A stretch of DNA of 64,000 nt from Chryseobacterium sp. MA9 (GCF_024399315.1 NZ_CP075170.1:1984001-2048000); one strand, 5' to 3'; counted from the first letter of the stretch, positions 40,960 through 49,026 are shown. Made by a program: numbers and translations. Notes: generated by a model not told the origin, from the letters alone.

Positions 40960-42681
40960 ATGAACAAGACACTCTCAATAGGACTCGCAGGTTTTTCTTT
41001 TACAATAGAAGAACACGCATATATAAAGCTCAGCGATTACCTGAACGCACTGAGAAGCTCACTGGATGCTTCTGAGGCTGATGAGGTAATGCATGACATA
41101 GAAATAAGAATGGTGGAGATTTTCAAAGATTCTCTGGGAAAACGTGAAGTAATTAACGATACCGATGTAGAAAAGGTAATCGCACAGATCGGAAGCCCAG
41201 AAAAAATTGAAGAACAGGAAGAGGCTTATTTTTCTGAAAAAACATCTACCAGAAATACCAATTCAGGAAACAATTATACCGATAAGAAACAACTGTTCCG
41301 TGACCCGGAAAAACAAAAAATAGCAGGGGTTTGCGCAGGTTTGGCTCAATATGTAGGAATGGATATTACCACAATGAGAGCAATCTGGCTGGGAATCTTC
41401 GTATTAGGAATTTTTACAGCAGCTATTTCATCTTCACTGATCGGTCTTTTATATGTAATCCTTTGGATCGTACTTCCAAAAGCTGAAACAGCAGCAGATT
41501 TCCTGAAAATGCAGGGAAAGCCTATGAACTTCGACAATCTTAAGAATGAGTCTAATAAATTGGTTCAGTTTGCCAATGAATCTACTCAGAGGGTCGGAGA
41601 AATATACAACGAAAACAAACCTTACATCAATAATGCAGGAAGCGGAGTTTGGAATGTATTCAAATATATTGTAGGAGGATTCTTCGTATTGATGGCTGTA
41701 GGAAGCATTATCGGAGTATTTGTATTATTCGGTCTTTTCGGGATGGATACAGACTTTCCAGGTGCCAATGAAATCAGATTCTATATGGATGATCAGGGAC
41801 TTGATAAAGTATTGGCAGCCATGATGGTAATCGGAAGCTTAATACCGGCAATCCTTTTCAGCTTATTAAGCATCAAGATTTTCTCTCCAAAAACAAAACT
41901 GAGAAACATCGGATGGGTAGTAGGAGGTTTATTCCTTCTTCTGATCGGATTGGGAACTTACTTCGGAATAAGCATGGCTAAGAAAGACATGATCTATAGA
42001 GGAAGCAAGGAAGACGTAGAGAATGTTGCCATCAACACTACTTCAGATACAGTGTATGTGGATGTAAAGCAAGTTAACATTCCTCAGAACTTCAAAGCAT
42101 ATAATAATGATATTTATTCTGATAAAAGATCTGTTTATGAAGAAGATTATATCTCAGTAGATGTAACAAGAAAACCAGATATTAAAACACCATATCTGAT
42201 CATCAAAAAAGAAGGAAAGGGTTATAATTTCCCAATCCAGCTGACAGTTCCTGTAGAAGTTGTAAACAATAAGATACTACTTCCAAACTATATCAAATAT
42301 CCATATGAGCATAGATTCAGAGACTATAGCCTGGATTATGAACTTGTAGTTCCACAGAAAACAGTGGTTATCTCCATGAAAAAAGACGGTATTCATATAG
42401 ATGGAGACTTAGACGGAGACGGTATCAATGACAGTGATCAGGATAGTGATGAAGACCACAATGGTGTTAGAATTGAAAAAAATAAGATCACTGTAAACGG
42501 TTCCAGTATCGAATACAACTCTGATGATCAAGACAGTATCATCGTAAACGGTAAAAAAGTTCCGAACAACCAGGCAAAGAAAGTAATTGATTCCGCAGTG
42601 TCCAATATCAAAAAATCTAATAAAGATATGGACATCAAGATCAAAGACGGAAAAAACGAAATTTCCATACAAACTAAATAA
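40960..42681 (+). CDS. PspC domain-containing membrane protein
   Basis: A 573-residue protein. Residues 1-85 are a helical domain (MNKTLSIGLAGFSFTIEEHAY; IAQIGSPEKIEEQEE), like the HAAS/DUF1700 type. The PspC domain follows at about 110-175 (LFRDPEKQKIAGVCAGLAQYVGMDITTMRAIWL), then several helices (about 230-260, 285-305, 320-340) and a long extracytoplasmic tail. In the tail, GDLDGDGINDSDQDSDED (about 485-502) is an acidic, Ca-binding-like repeat resembling thrombospondin type 3 units. Probably an envelope-stress component controlled by the PadR regulator. Confidence 0.9.
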   Translation: MNKTLSIGLAGFSFTIEEHAYIKLSDYLNALRSSLDASEADEVMHDIEIRMVEIFKDSLGKREVINDTDVEKVIAQIGSPEKIEEQEEAYFSEKTSTRNTNSGNNYTDKKQLFRDPEKQKIAGVCAGLAQYVGMDITTMRAIWLGIFVLGIFTAAISSSLIGLLYVILWIVLPKAETAADFLKMQGKPMNFDNLKNESNKLVQFANESTQRVGEIYNENKPYINNAGSGVWNVFKYIVGGFFVLMAVGSIIGVFVLFGLFGMDTDFPGANEIRFYMDDQGLDKVLAAMMVIGSLIPAILFSLLSIKIFSPKTKLRNIGWVVGGLFLLLIGLGTYFGISMAKKDMIYRGSKEDVENVAINTTSDTVYVDVKQVNIPQNFKAYNNDIYSDKRSVYEEDYISVDVTRKPDIKTPYLIIKKEGKGYNFPIQLTVPVEVVNNKILLPNYIKYPYEHRFRDYSLDYELVVPQKTVVISMKKDGIHIDGDLDGDGINDSDQDSDEDHNGVRIEKNKITVNGSSIEYNSDDQDSIIVNGKKVPNNQAKKVIDSAVSNIKKSNKDMDIKIKDGKNEISIQTK

Positions 42682-42690
42682 TTAACTTCA

Positions 42691-42750
42691 GAGAGTGGTA
42701 GAAGGTGTGAGTGGATGGCAACCGTTTGAAATTCACACCCTTCTTCTCTC
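42691..42750 (+). terminator. long imperfect hairpin after the PspC gene
   Basis: GAGAG and GAAGGTGTGA (42691-42710) pair with TCACACCCTTC and CTCTC (42733-42750) with one bulge. There is no T run, so termination is uncertain. Confidence 0.45.
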
Positions 42751-42855
42751 AGAAAAGTGAAAATAAAACTATATTTAGTTTCTTATGTAAAAAAAAAGTT
42801 TTAATTTCGTACAGCTAAAATTTAATAACCAACCAACCAAAAACACAGCCTTATC

Positions 42856-42918
42856 ATGATACAATTTGCAATGGAATTCGTAATGAAAATCGTAGATTTA
42901 ATTAGCGGTTTGTTTTAA
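42856..42918 (+). CDS. candidate 20-residue amphipathic peptide gene
   Basis: ATG at 42856 opens a 20-codon frame, MIQFAMEFVMKIVDLISGLF. Polar residues fall at 3, 7, 11, 14 and 17/18, the spacing of a single amphipathic helix; the other face is wholly hydrophobic. The frame lies in a 315-base gap with a near-consensus -7 box (TAATTTCG, 42802-42809) and an A/C-rich leader (AACCAACCAACC), and a strong terminator begins 27 bases after its stop. It resembles phenol-soluble modulins and small membrane toxins in shape, not in sequence. I know no homologue; it could be a chance ORF. Confidence 0.45.
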   Translation: MIQFAMEFVMKIVDLISGLF

Positions 42919-42935
42919 GAGCGATAATATTTCAA

Positions 42936-42943
42936 TATATTTG
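42936..42943 (+). promoter_or_regulatory. -7 box TATATTTG for the PlsC-like gene
   Basis: An exact TAnnTTTG match directly before the terminator stem. Transcription from it would start inside the stem's left arm, so the new RNA would lack part of the hairpin and escape termination. Confidence 0.5.
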
Positions 42944-42944
42944 T

Positions 42945-42976
42945 AAAGTATAACCAAAGTTTGGTTATACTTTTTT
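42945..42976 (+). terminator. terminator between the micro-ORF and the PlsC-like gene
   Basis: AAAGTATAACC (42945-42955) pairs perfectly with GGTTATACTTT (42963-42973), followed by T. Confidence 0.85.
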
Positions 42977-42996
42977 GTTTTTAATCCAAGAAATCT

Positions 42997-43584
42997 ATGA
43001 AAAAGCTGATAGGCAAAGCAATGTTAAAAATATTAGGTTGGAAGGTCGTTCTGCAGGGCGATGTCAACAGCCTGAACAGGTGTATCCTAGTAGTAGCACC
43101 TCACACCCATAATATGGAATACATTTTAGGAAATTTCGCCTATTGGTCACTGGAAAAACCTTTAAAAATCATCATTAAAGACGCTCACACCAAAGCCTGG
43201 TACGGAGGTCTTGTAAAGGGTCTTGGCGGTATTGGTATAGACAGAAGCCAGAAAAATGATCTGGTGAATTTTGTAGCCAATCAGTTTTCAAAAGAAGATT
43301 TCAGTCTTGTTATTACCCCGGAAGGAACAAGAAGCTGGGTTCCGAAATGGAGAAAAGGGTTCTATCACATGGCATTGGCAGCAAAAGTACCTATTGTACT
43401 GGCAGCAGGTGATTTCAAAAGAAATATTGTTTATCTGGGTTATACAATTCCGTACGAAAGAATAGCATCTGTCCCTTTTTCAGAAATCATGCAGGAAATT
43501 CAGGACTATTATATCAAAAATGACATTGTCCCTAAAGTCCCTGAAAATTGGAATCCTAATATTATGGGAACCGGAACTGAATAG
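42997..43584 (+). CDS. 1-acyl-sn-glycerol-3-phosphate acyltransferase family protein
   Basis: A 195-residue PlsC-type acyltransferase. VVAPHTHNMEYILGNF corresponds to the H-x4-D catalytic motif, but the acid is Glu rather than Asp (H-THNM-E). VITPEGTRSWVPKWRKGFYHMA is the phosphate-binding EGTR block, and AAKVPIVLAAGDF the third motif. It transfers an acyl chain to lysophosphatidic acid or a related acceptor at the inner membrane. It may share a transcript with the thioesterase gene beyond the tandem repeat. Confidence 0.9.
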   Translation: MKKLIGKAMLKILGWKVVLQGDVNSLNRCILVVAPHTHNMEYILGNFAYWSLEKPLKIIIKDAHTKAWYGGLVKGLGGIGIDRSQKNDLVNFVANQFSKEDFSLVITPEGTRSWVPKWRKGFYHMALAAKVPIVLAAGDFKRNIVYLGYTIPYERIASVPFSEIMQEIQDYYIKNDIVPKVPENWNPNIMGTGTE

Positions 43585-43587
43585 AAT

Positions 43588-43664
43588 TAGATGCTAGATG
43601 CTAGATGCTAGATGCTAGATGCTAGATGCTAGATGCTAGATGCTAGATGCTAGATGCTAGATGC
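43588..43664. repeat. tandem repeat, 11 perfect copies of TAGATGC
   Basis: 77 bases made of exactly 11 identical 7-bp units, starting 4 bases after the acyltransferase stop and ending 22 bases before the next ATG. Non-coding. Every unit carries a TAG and an ATG, so all three frames are closed repeatedly. Confidence 0.97.
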
Positions 43665-43686
43665 AAAATTAAATCAATTATAAGAA

Positions 43687-44115
43687 ATGAAAGGTCAGAC
43701 AAAAGAAGAAATATTAGCATTCATCAATAACTGGGGTGATGTAACTCTTGCAAAAACTCTTGAAATAAAATTCATTGATATTGATCTGGAAAATGAAACC
43801 CTTACCGCCACTATGCCTGTCCTTCCAAGAACGCATCAGCCATTTGGAATCATGCACGGAGGAGCAAGCTGTGTTTTGGCTGAAACTTTAGGTTCAAGCC
43901 TGTCTAATATCTTTATCGATGGTGAAAAGTATTACGGGGTAGGAACCAATATCAATTCTAATCATTTAAGAAGCAAAAAGGATGGAATTGTAACCGCTAC
44001 AGCACGTTTTATCCGAAAAGGGAAAACCATGCACGTTTCAGAAATTGAAATCCGTGACGAAAAAGGAGTTCTTATCAATCATACAACAATGACTAATAAT
44101 ATCATCAATAGATAA
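43687..44115 (+). CDS. PaaI family thioesterase (possible DHNA-CoA thioesterase)
   Basis: A 142-residue hotdog thioesterase. FGIMHGGASCVLAETLGSSLSN is the HGG-x-x-x-x-x-E signature of the PaaI/4HBT-II group, and GVGTNINSNHLRSKKDGIVTA follows. Such enzymes cleave aromatic acyl-CoA, including 1,4-dihydroxy-2-naphthoyl-CoA in menaquinone synthesis. The next gene is a chorismate-utilising enzyme, which supports that role, but the two are separated by a terminator and promoter. The substrate is inferred from context only. Confidence 0.9.
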   Translation: MKGQTKEEILAFINNWGDVTLAKTLEIKFIDIDLENETLTATMPVLPRTHQPFGIMHGGASCVLAETLGSSLSNIFIDGEKYYGVGTNINSNHLRSKKDGIVTATARFIRKGKTMHVSEIEIRDEKGVLINHTTMTNNIINR

Positions 44116-44138
44116 GTTATAATTTTAAAAAAAATAAG

Positions 44139-44166
44139 GAGCTTAAAATAAATTTAAGCTCTTTTT
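44139..44166 (+). terminator. intrinsic terminator after the PaaI-like gene
   Basis: GAGCTTAAA (44139-44147) pairs perfectly with TTTAAGCTC (44153-44161), followed by T5. Confidence 0.88.
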
Positions 44167-44167
44167 A

Positions 44168-44199
44168 TTTTGACATTTTTAAGACTAGTAATACCTTTG
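44168..44199 (+). promoter_or_regulatory. promoter of the isochorismate synthase gene
   Basis: TTTTG (44168-44172), 19 bases, TACCTTTG (44192-44199): both Bacteroidota boxes at ideal spacing. Confidence 0.72.
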
Positions 44200-44272
44200 C
44201 AGAAAGGAAAGTTACTCCGGGAATTCCCTATATTATTTCCGGTTGTTGATTTTCAAAATTCCTTCACATCTC

Positions 44273-45241
44273 ATGATTTATTTCAAACTTCCTTTCGACG
44301 AAAGACTACTGTCTGCCGATGAAAAAAATATAAAAAATGCAGTCAATTTTTATTCCTACAATGGTCTAGATCAGATCAGCTTCCATGGAAATATTGTTGA
44401 AGTTAATTCTGAAGAATTTGATCATATTTTGATCACAAACGAAGAGTTAATCAATGACTCAACAAATTCTGCTGCTGAATCTAAGGAAGAATACTGTAAA
44501 ACATTGCAGGAAGTGATTGAGGTGATTAAAGAAAACAATCTTCCTAAGCTGGTTTACTCAAGAAGGAAAATCTTTACAGACTTTAATACCATTGACTATA
44601 AAGAAAGTTTTAAAAATCTTTGTCAGTCTTATCCTAATGCTTTCAGATATATTTTTAATGATGGTGAGAATGCCTGGATGGGTGCTTTTTCCGAGGTATT
44701 GGGGAAATTCAATAAGTTGACCCATGAATTTGAAACCATGGCTCTGGCAGGTACTCTTCCGGTCTCTGAGGACTGGTCTGAAAAAGAAGTTGAAGAGCAA
44801 AAACCTGTAACAACCTATATTCAGAACATTCTTAAAAATTATTCTGACGACATGCAGCAGTCGGACACCTATGATCATATTTCCGGTAATATAAAACATT
44901 TAAGAACGGATTTTAAAACCCGTATTAAGCCGGAAGAGCTTGATAAGCTTATTCAGGATCTGCACCCTACTCCTGCTGTCTGTGGAATTCCCAAAGATTT
45001 CTGCAACGAAAACATCCGTAAATACGAGAAATTTCCACGTGAATTTTATGCCGGCTATATTAAGATTGAAACCGAAGAGAGTATTCTGTACTTTGTGAAT
45101 CTGCGTTGCGCAAGACTTTATAAAAACGCTGCACATGTTTTTGTAGGAGGTGGAATTACAGCTCAAAGCAACCCGGAAAAAGAATGGACGGAAACGGAAC
45201 TGAAGTCTGAGGCAATATTGAAAAATCTGGCTATTTCTTAG
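44273..45241 (+). CDS. menF: chorismate-binding enzyme, probable isochorismate synthase
   Basis: A 322-residue protein from ATG 44273; the frame is open to TTG 44243, but the ATG fits better. The fold is that of the MenF/EntC/TrpE group: LPKLVYSRRK, FETMALAGTLPVSEDWSEKEVEEQ (the A-G-T-x-P segment), VCGIPKDF and the C-terminal YAGYIKIETEESILYFVNLRCARLY and VFVGGGITAQSNPEKEW. It lacks an N-terminal extension, as is common in Bacteroidota. It converts chorismate to isochorismate, the first menaquinone step. No menD or other men genes follow in the window. Confidence 0.87.
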   Translation: MIYFKLPFDERLLSADEKNIKNAVNFYSYNGLDQISFHGNIVEVNSEEFDHILITNEELINDSTNSAAESKEEYCKTLQEVIEVIKENNLPKLVYSRRKIFTDFNTIDYKESFKNLCQSYPNAFRYIFNDGENAWMGAFSEVLGKFNKLTHEFETMALAGTLPVSEDWSEKEVEEQKPVTTYIQNILKNYSDDMQQSDTYDHISGNIKHLRTDFKTRIKPEELDKLIQDLHPTPAVCGIPKDFCNENIRKYEKFPREFYAGYIKIETEESILYFVNLRCARLYKNAAHVFVGGGITAQSNPEKEWTETELKSEAILKNLAIS

Positions 45242-45591
45242 TGTTTGTAGATTTGCCCACAGATTTCGCAGATTTTCACGGATTTTTGTGTATATCTTTC
45301 TTTGCGGAATGAAACACCTCCATAAACGATTTTAAAGTCCCTTGTAACACTTTACGAATTTTGCTTAATATATAGATTTTGGCTAAAGCCAATGGAACTC
45401 TTATCCTTTTTTGAAACAGGCTAAAGCCCATTTCTATTAAATACGAAAATCCAACATTGTGTTTAATAACAATCTGAACCCTAACTTCTGTTACCTAATA
45501 CCCAATCTTTATTACCTTCCCTACCACCTCATCAAACAAAAAAACCTCCTTCAAACGAAAGAGGCCTTATATCTATAATGAAATATTCAAT
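45242..45591. other. 350-base intergenic region with palindromes
   Basis: Contains CACAGATTTCGCAGATTTTC-like low-complexity sequence (about 45257-45285), the palindrome TTGGCTAAAGCCAA (45379-45392) and a second GGCTAAAGCC (45419-45428). No gene. The last part is the terminator of the minus-strand marC unit. Confidence 0.55.
45535..45564 (-). terminator. terminator of the marC unit
   Basis: CCTCCTTC (45545-45552) pairs with GAAAGAGG (45557-45564) with one mismatch. A long A run on the plus strand (45535-45544) gives the T tail on the minus strand. Confidence 0.7.
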
Positions 45592-45792
45592 TTATTTCTT
45601 TACACCGATTCTGCTCCAGGTATCCATTACAAAAAGCAGGATAAGACCTATTGCAGCTGCTGATGCTGAAAATACAAACCTAACGTTATCCTCATCTCCT
45701 AAGATATCTGTTGTCTGCCAGTTGATAGCATAAAGATTGATGGCGATGAATACAATAAACAGTACTAAAAATACTTTATAAAACTTCTTCAT
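45592..45792 (-). CDS. small two-helix membrane protein, function unknown
   Basis: A 66-residue protein with two hydrophobic helices (about 5-25 and 40-57) separated by an acidic loop (DILGDEDNVRF), and basic residues at both ends. It lies 5 bases after the MarC gene on the same strand and is surely co-transcribed. No family recognised. The helices, the spacing and the shared terminator support a real gene. Confidence 0.72.
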   Translation of the reverse strand: MKKFYKVFLVLFIVFIAINLYAINWQTTDILGDEDNVRFVFSASAAAIGLILLFVMDTWSRIGVKK

Positions 45793-45797
45793 GACTC

Positions 45798-46400
45798 TTA
45801 AAAATTAATATAATTCTGCACCAACTGTGCAAAATTTGCGGTGAATAATTTAATTGAAATTGCCAAAAGGATAATTCCGAAAACTTTCTGAAGGATCATC
45901 AAAGTAGCATCCCCAATTTTTCTCTCCAACCATTTCGCTGATTTCAGCACCAAATATACGAAAATTGTATTAAGAATAATTCCGAAGATAATATTAATAT
46001 CATGAAATTCAGCTCTCAGAGACAGTGCCGTGGTTAAGGTTCCAGCTCCCGCAACCAGCGGAAATGCGATGGGTACAATAGATGCGGCCTTTGCTTCGGT
46101 TGTTTTATTAATTTCAATTCCTAAAATCATTTCCAGGGCTATGACAAAAATCACAAAAGCACCGGCAATGGCAAAAGAATTTACGTCTACTCCAATAAGT
46201 TTAAGGATCTTATTTCCTACGAAAAGGAAAACAATCATAATAGCACCAGCAGTGATTGCAGCCTTTCCAGCCTCAATCTGTCCAAACTTCTGCTGAAGAC
46301 TTACTATAATGGGAACTGAGCCGATAATATCGATAACGGCAAAAAGAACCATAAAGCTGGTAACGATCTCTTTAAAAGAGAAACCATCAAAAATTTCCAT
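45798..46400 (-). CDS. MarC family integral membrane protein
   Basis: A 200-residue protein with six hydrophobic helices. FMVLFAVIDIIGSVPIIVSL and the later FPLVAGAGTLTTAL with an internal repeat relation are the MarC/UPF0056 signatures. The family was once linked to multiple antibiotic resistance, but this was not upheld; the function is unknown. Its -7 box lies 22 bases upstream. Confidence 0.92.
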   Translation of the reverse strand: MEIFDGFSFKEIVTSFMVLFAVIDIIGSVPIIVSLQQKFGQIEAGKAAITAGAIMIVFLFVGNKILKLIGVDVNSFAIAGAFVIFVIALEMILGIEINKTTEAKAASIVPIAFPLVAGAGTLTTALSLRAEFHDINIIFGIILNTIFVYLVLKSAKWLERKIGDATLMILQKVFGIILLAISIKLFTANFAQLVQNYINF

Positions 46401-46422
46401 CTCTTTGTAATTAAAAATTTCG

Positions 46423-46430
46423 CAAAAATA
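46423..46430 (-). promoter_or_regulatory. -7 box TATTTTTG for marC
   Basis: An exact TAnnTTTG match on the minus strand, 22 bases before the MarC start codon. Confidence 0.55.
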
Positions 46431-46444
46431 TGAAAATAAACTGA

Positions 46445-48190
46445 TTATTTGCTAATTTGTGAATATAAATTAACAATTGTTTTCAAAAGTTCTTCAAGTG
46501 CATCAGCAGATTTCACAGGATTGTATTTCTCCATCTGAACTTTCTGCTGCAATTTGTTGTATTCCTCTGCAACTGAAGCTCCTTTGTGTTTTTCAAGAAA
46601 AGTCTTAAACTCTGCTGCAGAGCCTTGAAAATACTGACTTCTCACTTCCTGATCCAATTCCTCCAGTGTCGTAAAGAACTTTTCGTACTCACCGTTATCT
46701 TTAAGATTTTCCAGATATCCGAAATAATCATTGATATCTGTTTTCAGCAATTCTCTGATCTCTTTTTCTGTTTCAGCCACTGAACCTAAAGGTTTTGACG
46801 GTATAGTTTCCCTAACTAATGTACGTTTTTTTTGCCAATTTTTAAATAACAGATAAGCAACAAATAAACTTACCAGAATGGCAATATTCGTTAAAAGGAT
46901 ATCCCAATGGAATTTACTTTTTTCTTTTACTTTAAAGGAAGTAGTTTTTAAAACTGGAGTATTCACCGTCTCCAGAAGGTTATTGGTATACTCATTTACT
47001 TTTTCTACCGTAGAGCGGGCTTCCAGAATCTGATCATGAGAAAAGGCATTCAGATCCAGTGTTTTTTGTCCCAGATCTACATATTCTTTATTTTCAGGAT
47101 CAAAGAAAGCAAATTGTTCAGTTTTAATAGAAATTATCCCGGATTTTTTTGGAATAATGACATAATTAGCCAGAATCTCGCCCTTCATTCCCGCAGTTCC
47201 CGGAGAAACTTTAGTGGTAATTTTCGGAGGAAAAACTTCATAATCCGGAGATGCAGCAATTTTAGGAAGTTCCATATCCGGTAAGTTACCTTCGCCCGAA
47301 ACTTTCACTACAACATTCAATGGCTTTTTGGCTTCCGGCTTTTCTTTGGAAGCATTATATACGTTGACATTAAAGTTTCCAACAGCATTTTTAAAACATT
47401 CAGGAGCTCCCTCAGGAAGCTTTCTTACATTAATTTTTACTTTATTGGAAACAATTTTGGTTTTATTAGAATAGGTACTTACAGAAGCTGATACTCCAGG
47501 TACTTCCACATATCCGGCTTCATTAGGAAATACCATAAACATGGCCAATACCTGTGAAGGCATATTCCCATATCCGGATGGATCTATCTCGGATTTATCA
47601 AAATTAATAGGATGTACGTTGATATTATCCTGCTCCGGAAGATGGATATTTTTCACCTTTCTCAGGTTATCCATATTTCTTGAATATACTCTAAGAACAG
47701 CAACGGTAGGTTGATCCTGATAGACTTCCCGGTCATCAATCTCCATATTCAGATAGACATCATTGGAGGTATTGGCAGCTAATGATCTTCTATCAACAAT
47801 GTCACGGATATTAACATCGAAAGGTTCTGTCTTGTAGATTCTGTTGTTTACCGTAACCAGAACTGAACCGATTTTTATTTTCCCTTTTTTCTTAGGTTCA
47901 AGAGCAATTCTCGATACTTTTTGAGTAATTAAAGTATTGGTAGCAGGATCAATCACAGTATTGGTAACAGATCCACTTCCTATAATATTAAATTTTGAAA
48001 GATCCGGAAGCTGGAAACCTGTCTGTTGTACAAGGTCACTTCCGTTAAGTTCAAGAACAATGGTAAGGTTTACAATATCTTTCCCTCCATACTCAGATTT
48101 ATCAGCATCCAGAGTAAGATTTACCTGTCCGTAAGTAATTACGGATGCGAGGGTAAGCAATATGTAAATCAATTTGTGTTGCATCACCAA
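46445..48190 (-). CDS. batD: BatD family protein
   Basis: A 581-residue protein. A signal peptide (LIYILLTLASVITYGQ) is followed by a large beta-rich extracytoplasmic region with repeated sandwich domains (VNLTLDADKSEYGGKDIVNLTIVLE; PLNVVVKVSGEGNLPDMELP), one transmembrane helix (WDILLTNIAILVSLFVAYLLF, about residues 427-447) and a cytoplasmic helical tail. This is the BatD/oxygen-tolerance architecture. It overlaps the TPR gene upstream by 7 bases. In Bacteroidota the Bat proteins support aerotolerance and envelope integrity; the molecular role is not settled. Confidence 0.92.
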   Translation of the reverse strand: MVMQHKLIYILLTLASVITYGQVNLTLDADKSEYGGKDIVNLTIVLELNGSDLVQQTGFQLPDLSKFNIIGSGSVTNTVIDPATNTLITQKVSRIALEPKKKGKIKIGSVLVTVNNRIYKTEPFDVNIRDIVDRRSLAANTSNDVYLNMEIDDREVYQDQPTVAVLRVYSRNMDNLRKVKNIHLPEQDNINVHPINFDKSEIDPSGYGNMPSQVLAMFMVFPNEAGYVEVPGVSASVSTYSNKTKIVSNKVKINVRKLPEGAPECFKNAVGNFNVNVYNASKEKPEAKKPLNVVVKVSGEGNLPDMELPKIAASPDYEVFPPKITTKVSPGTAGMKGEILANYVIIPKKSGIISIKTEQFAFFDPENKEYVDLGQKTLDLNAFSHDQILEARSTVEKVNEYTNNLLETVNTPVLKTTSFKVKEKSKFHWDILLTNIAILVSLFVAYLLFKNWQKKRTLVRETIPSKPLGSVAETEKEIRELLKTDINDYFGYLENLKDNGEYEKFFTTLEELDQEVRSQYFQGSAAEFKTFLEKHKGASVAEEYNKLQQKVQMEKYNPVKSADALEELLKTIVNLYSQISK

Positions 48191-48927
48191 TCTTTCTCGT
48201 TGCTTTCAGGCATCGAATAAGAATTTTTGTTTAAAATTCTTCTGGCGGTTTCTTTTTCTTTTTCGTTTATTTTATCTAAGATTGCATTTTCAAGATTCTT
48301 AGGCATTCTGCCTTCATTATTCTGATTCTGCTTAGGATTATCACCTTGGTCGCTTTTACCTTCGTTTTGCGGGCCATTTCCCTGATCCTGTTTTTTATCT
48401 TTGTCGCCTTTCTGATCATCACCTTTGTTCTGATCATTTCCGCCGCCACCTTTTCCTGAGTTATTCTGCTGGTTCTTTTGTTGTTCTTTTTCTTTCTCTT
48501 TCAGTTTGGCAATCTCATAATTTTTTCTGGTTACCTCACTGTAGGGATCCTGCTTCAAAGCTTTCTTATAAAAATCAGCAGCTTTTTCCGGCTGGTTCAT
48601 CTGCATATAAGCATTCCCTAAATTATGAAGAGCGGCAGTCTTATCAGGAAGTGTTTGTGAAAGTTTTTCAGCTTTTTCAAACTCTGCCTTTGCCTCTTCG
48701 TATTTTTTACTTTTATAGAGTGCATTCCCCATATTATAATGAGCAGTAAAATCTTTATCATTGGATTTTATTGCTTCCATATATTTTGAGGAGGCACCGT
48801 CATAATCTTTACCGTCAAATTTCTGGTTACCTTCATGAACTAAATTTCTGTAGTTTTCCTGCCCAAACAAGAAGCCTGAGAATGAGATGGCAACAATAAA
48901 CGATAAAAATATGATTTTAGTATTCAT
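48184..48927 (-). CDS. batC: TPR protein of the Bat operon (BatC/BatE-like)
   Basis: A 247-residue protein from ATG 48927; the open frame reaches 48936 but through TTG/GTG codons. After a signal peptide (IIFLSFIVAISFSGFLFGQ) come three TPR units (about 25-130; YKSKKYEEAKAEFEKAEKL, NLGNAYMQMNQPEKAADFYKKAL). A low-complexity Gln/Asn/Gly/Lys stretch follows (KEQQKNQQNNSGKGGGGNDQ and on), then a conserved end NILNKNSYSMPESNEKDW-like. It probably acts as a scaffold for BatA/BatB. A -7 box lies 6 bases before the ATG, so it can be transcribed apart from the upstream genes. Confidence 0.9.
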   Translation of the reverse strand: MNTKIIFLSFIVAISFSGFLFGQENYRNLVHEGNQKFDGKDYDGASSKYMEAIKSNDKDFTAHYNMGNALYKSKKYEEAKAEFEKAEKLSQTLPDKTAALHNLGNAYMQMNQPEKAADFYKKALKQDPYSEVTRKNYEIAKLKEKEKEQQKNQQNNSGKGGGGNDQNKGDDQKGDKDKKQDQGNGPQNEGKSDQGDNPKQNQNNEGRMPKNLENAILDKINEKEKETARRILNKNSYSMPESNEKDW

Positions 48928-48933
48928 CACTTG

Positions 48934-48941
48934 CAAAATTA
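48934..48941 (-). promoter_or_regulatory. internal -7 box TAATTTTG before the Bat TPR gene
   Basis: On the minus strand: TAATTTTG, CAAGTG, ATG. It lies in the only larger gap (about 100 bases) of the operon. Confidence 0.5.
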
Positions 48942-49026
48942 TTCCTTTATATGTTAAGAAACAGAGTTTTATTTGTTAAAATTCGGTTAAAGTACTTGTA
49001 GAATTTCTTCTATAAATAAGGAAAAT

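Noticed and set aside
43588..43664. Repeat array considered as a CRISPR array
   Set aside because: Units are 7 bp, contiguous and without spacers; no cas genes are present.
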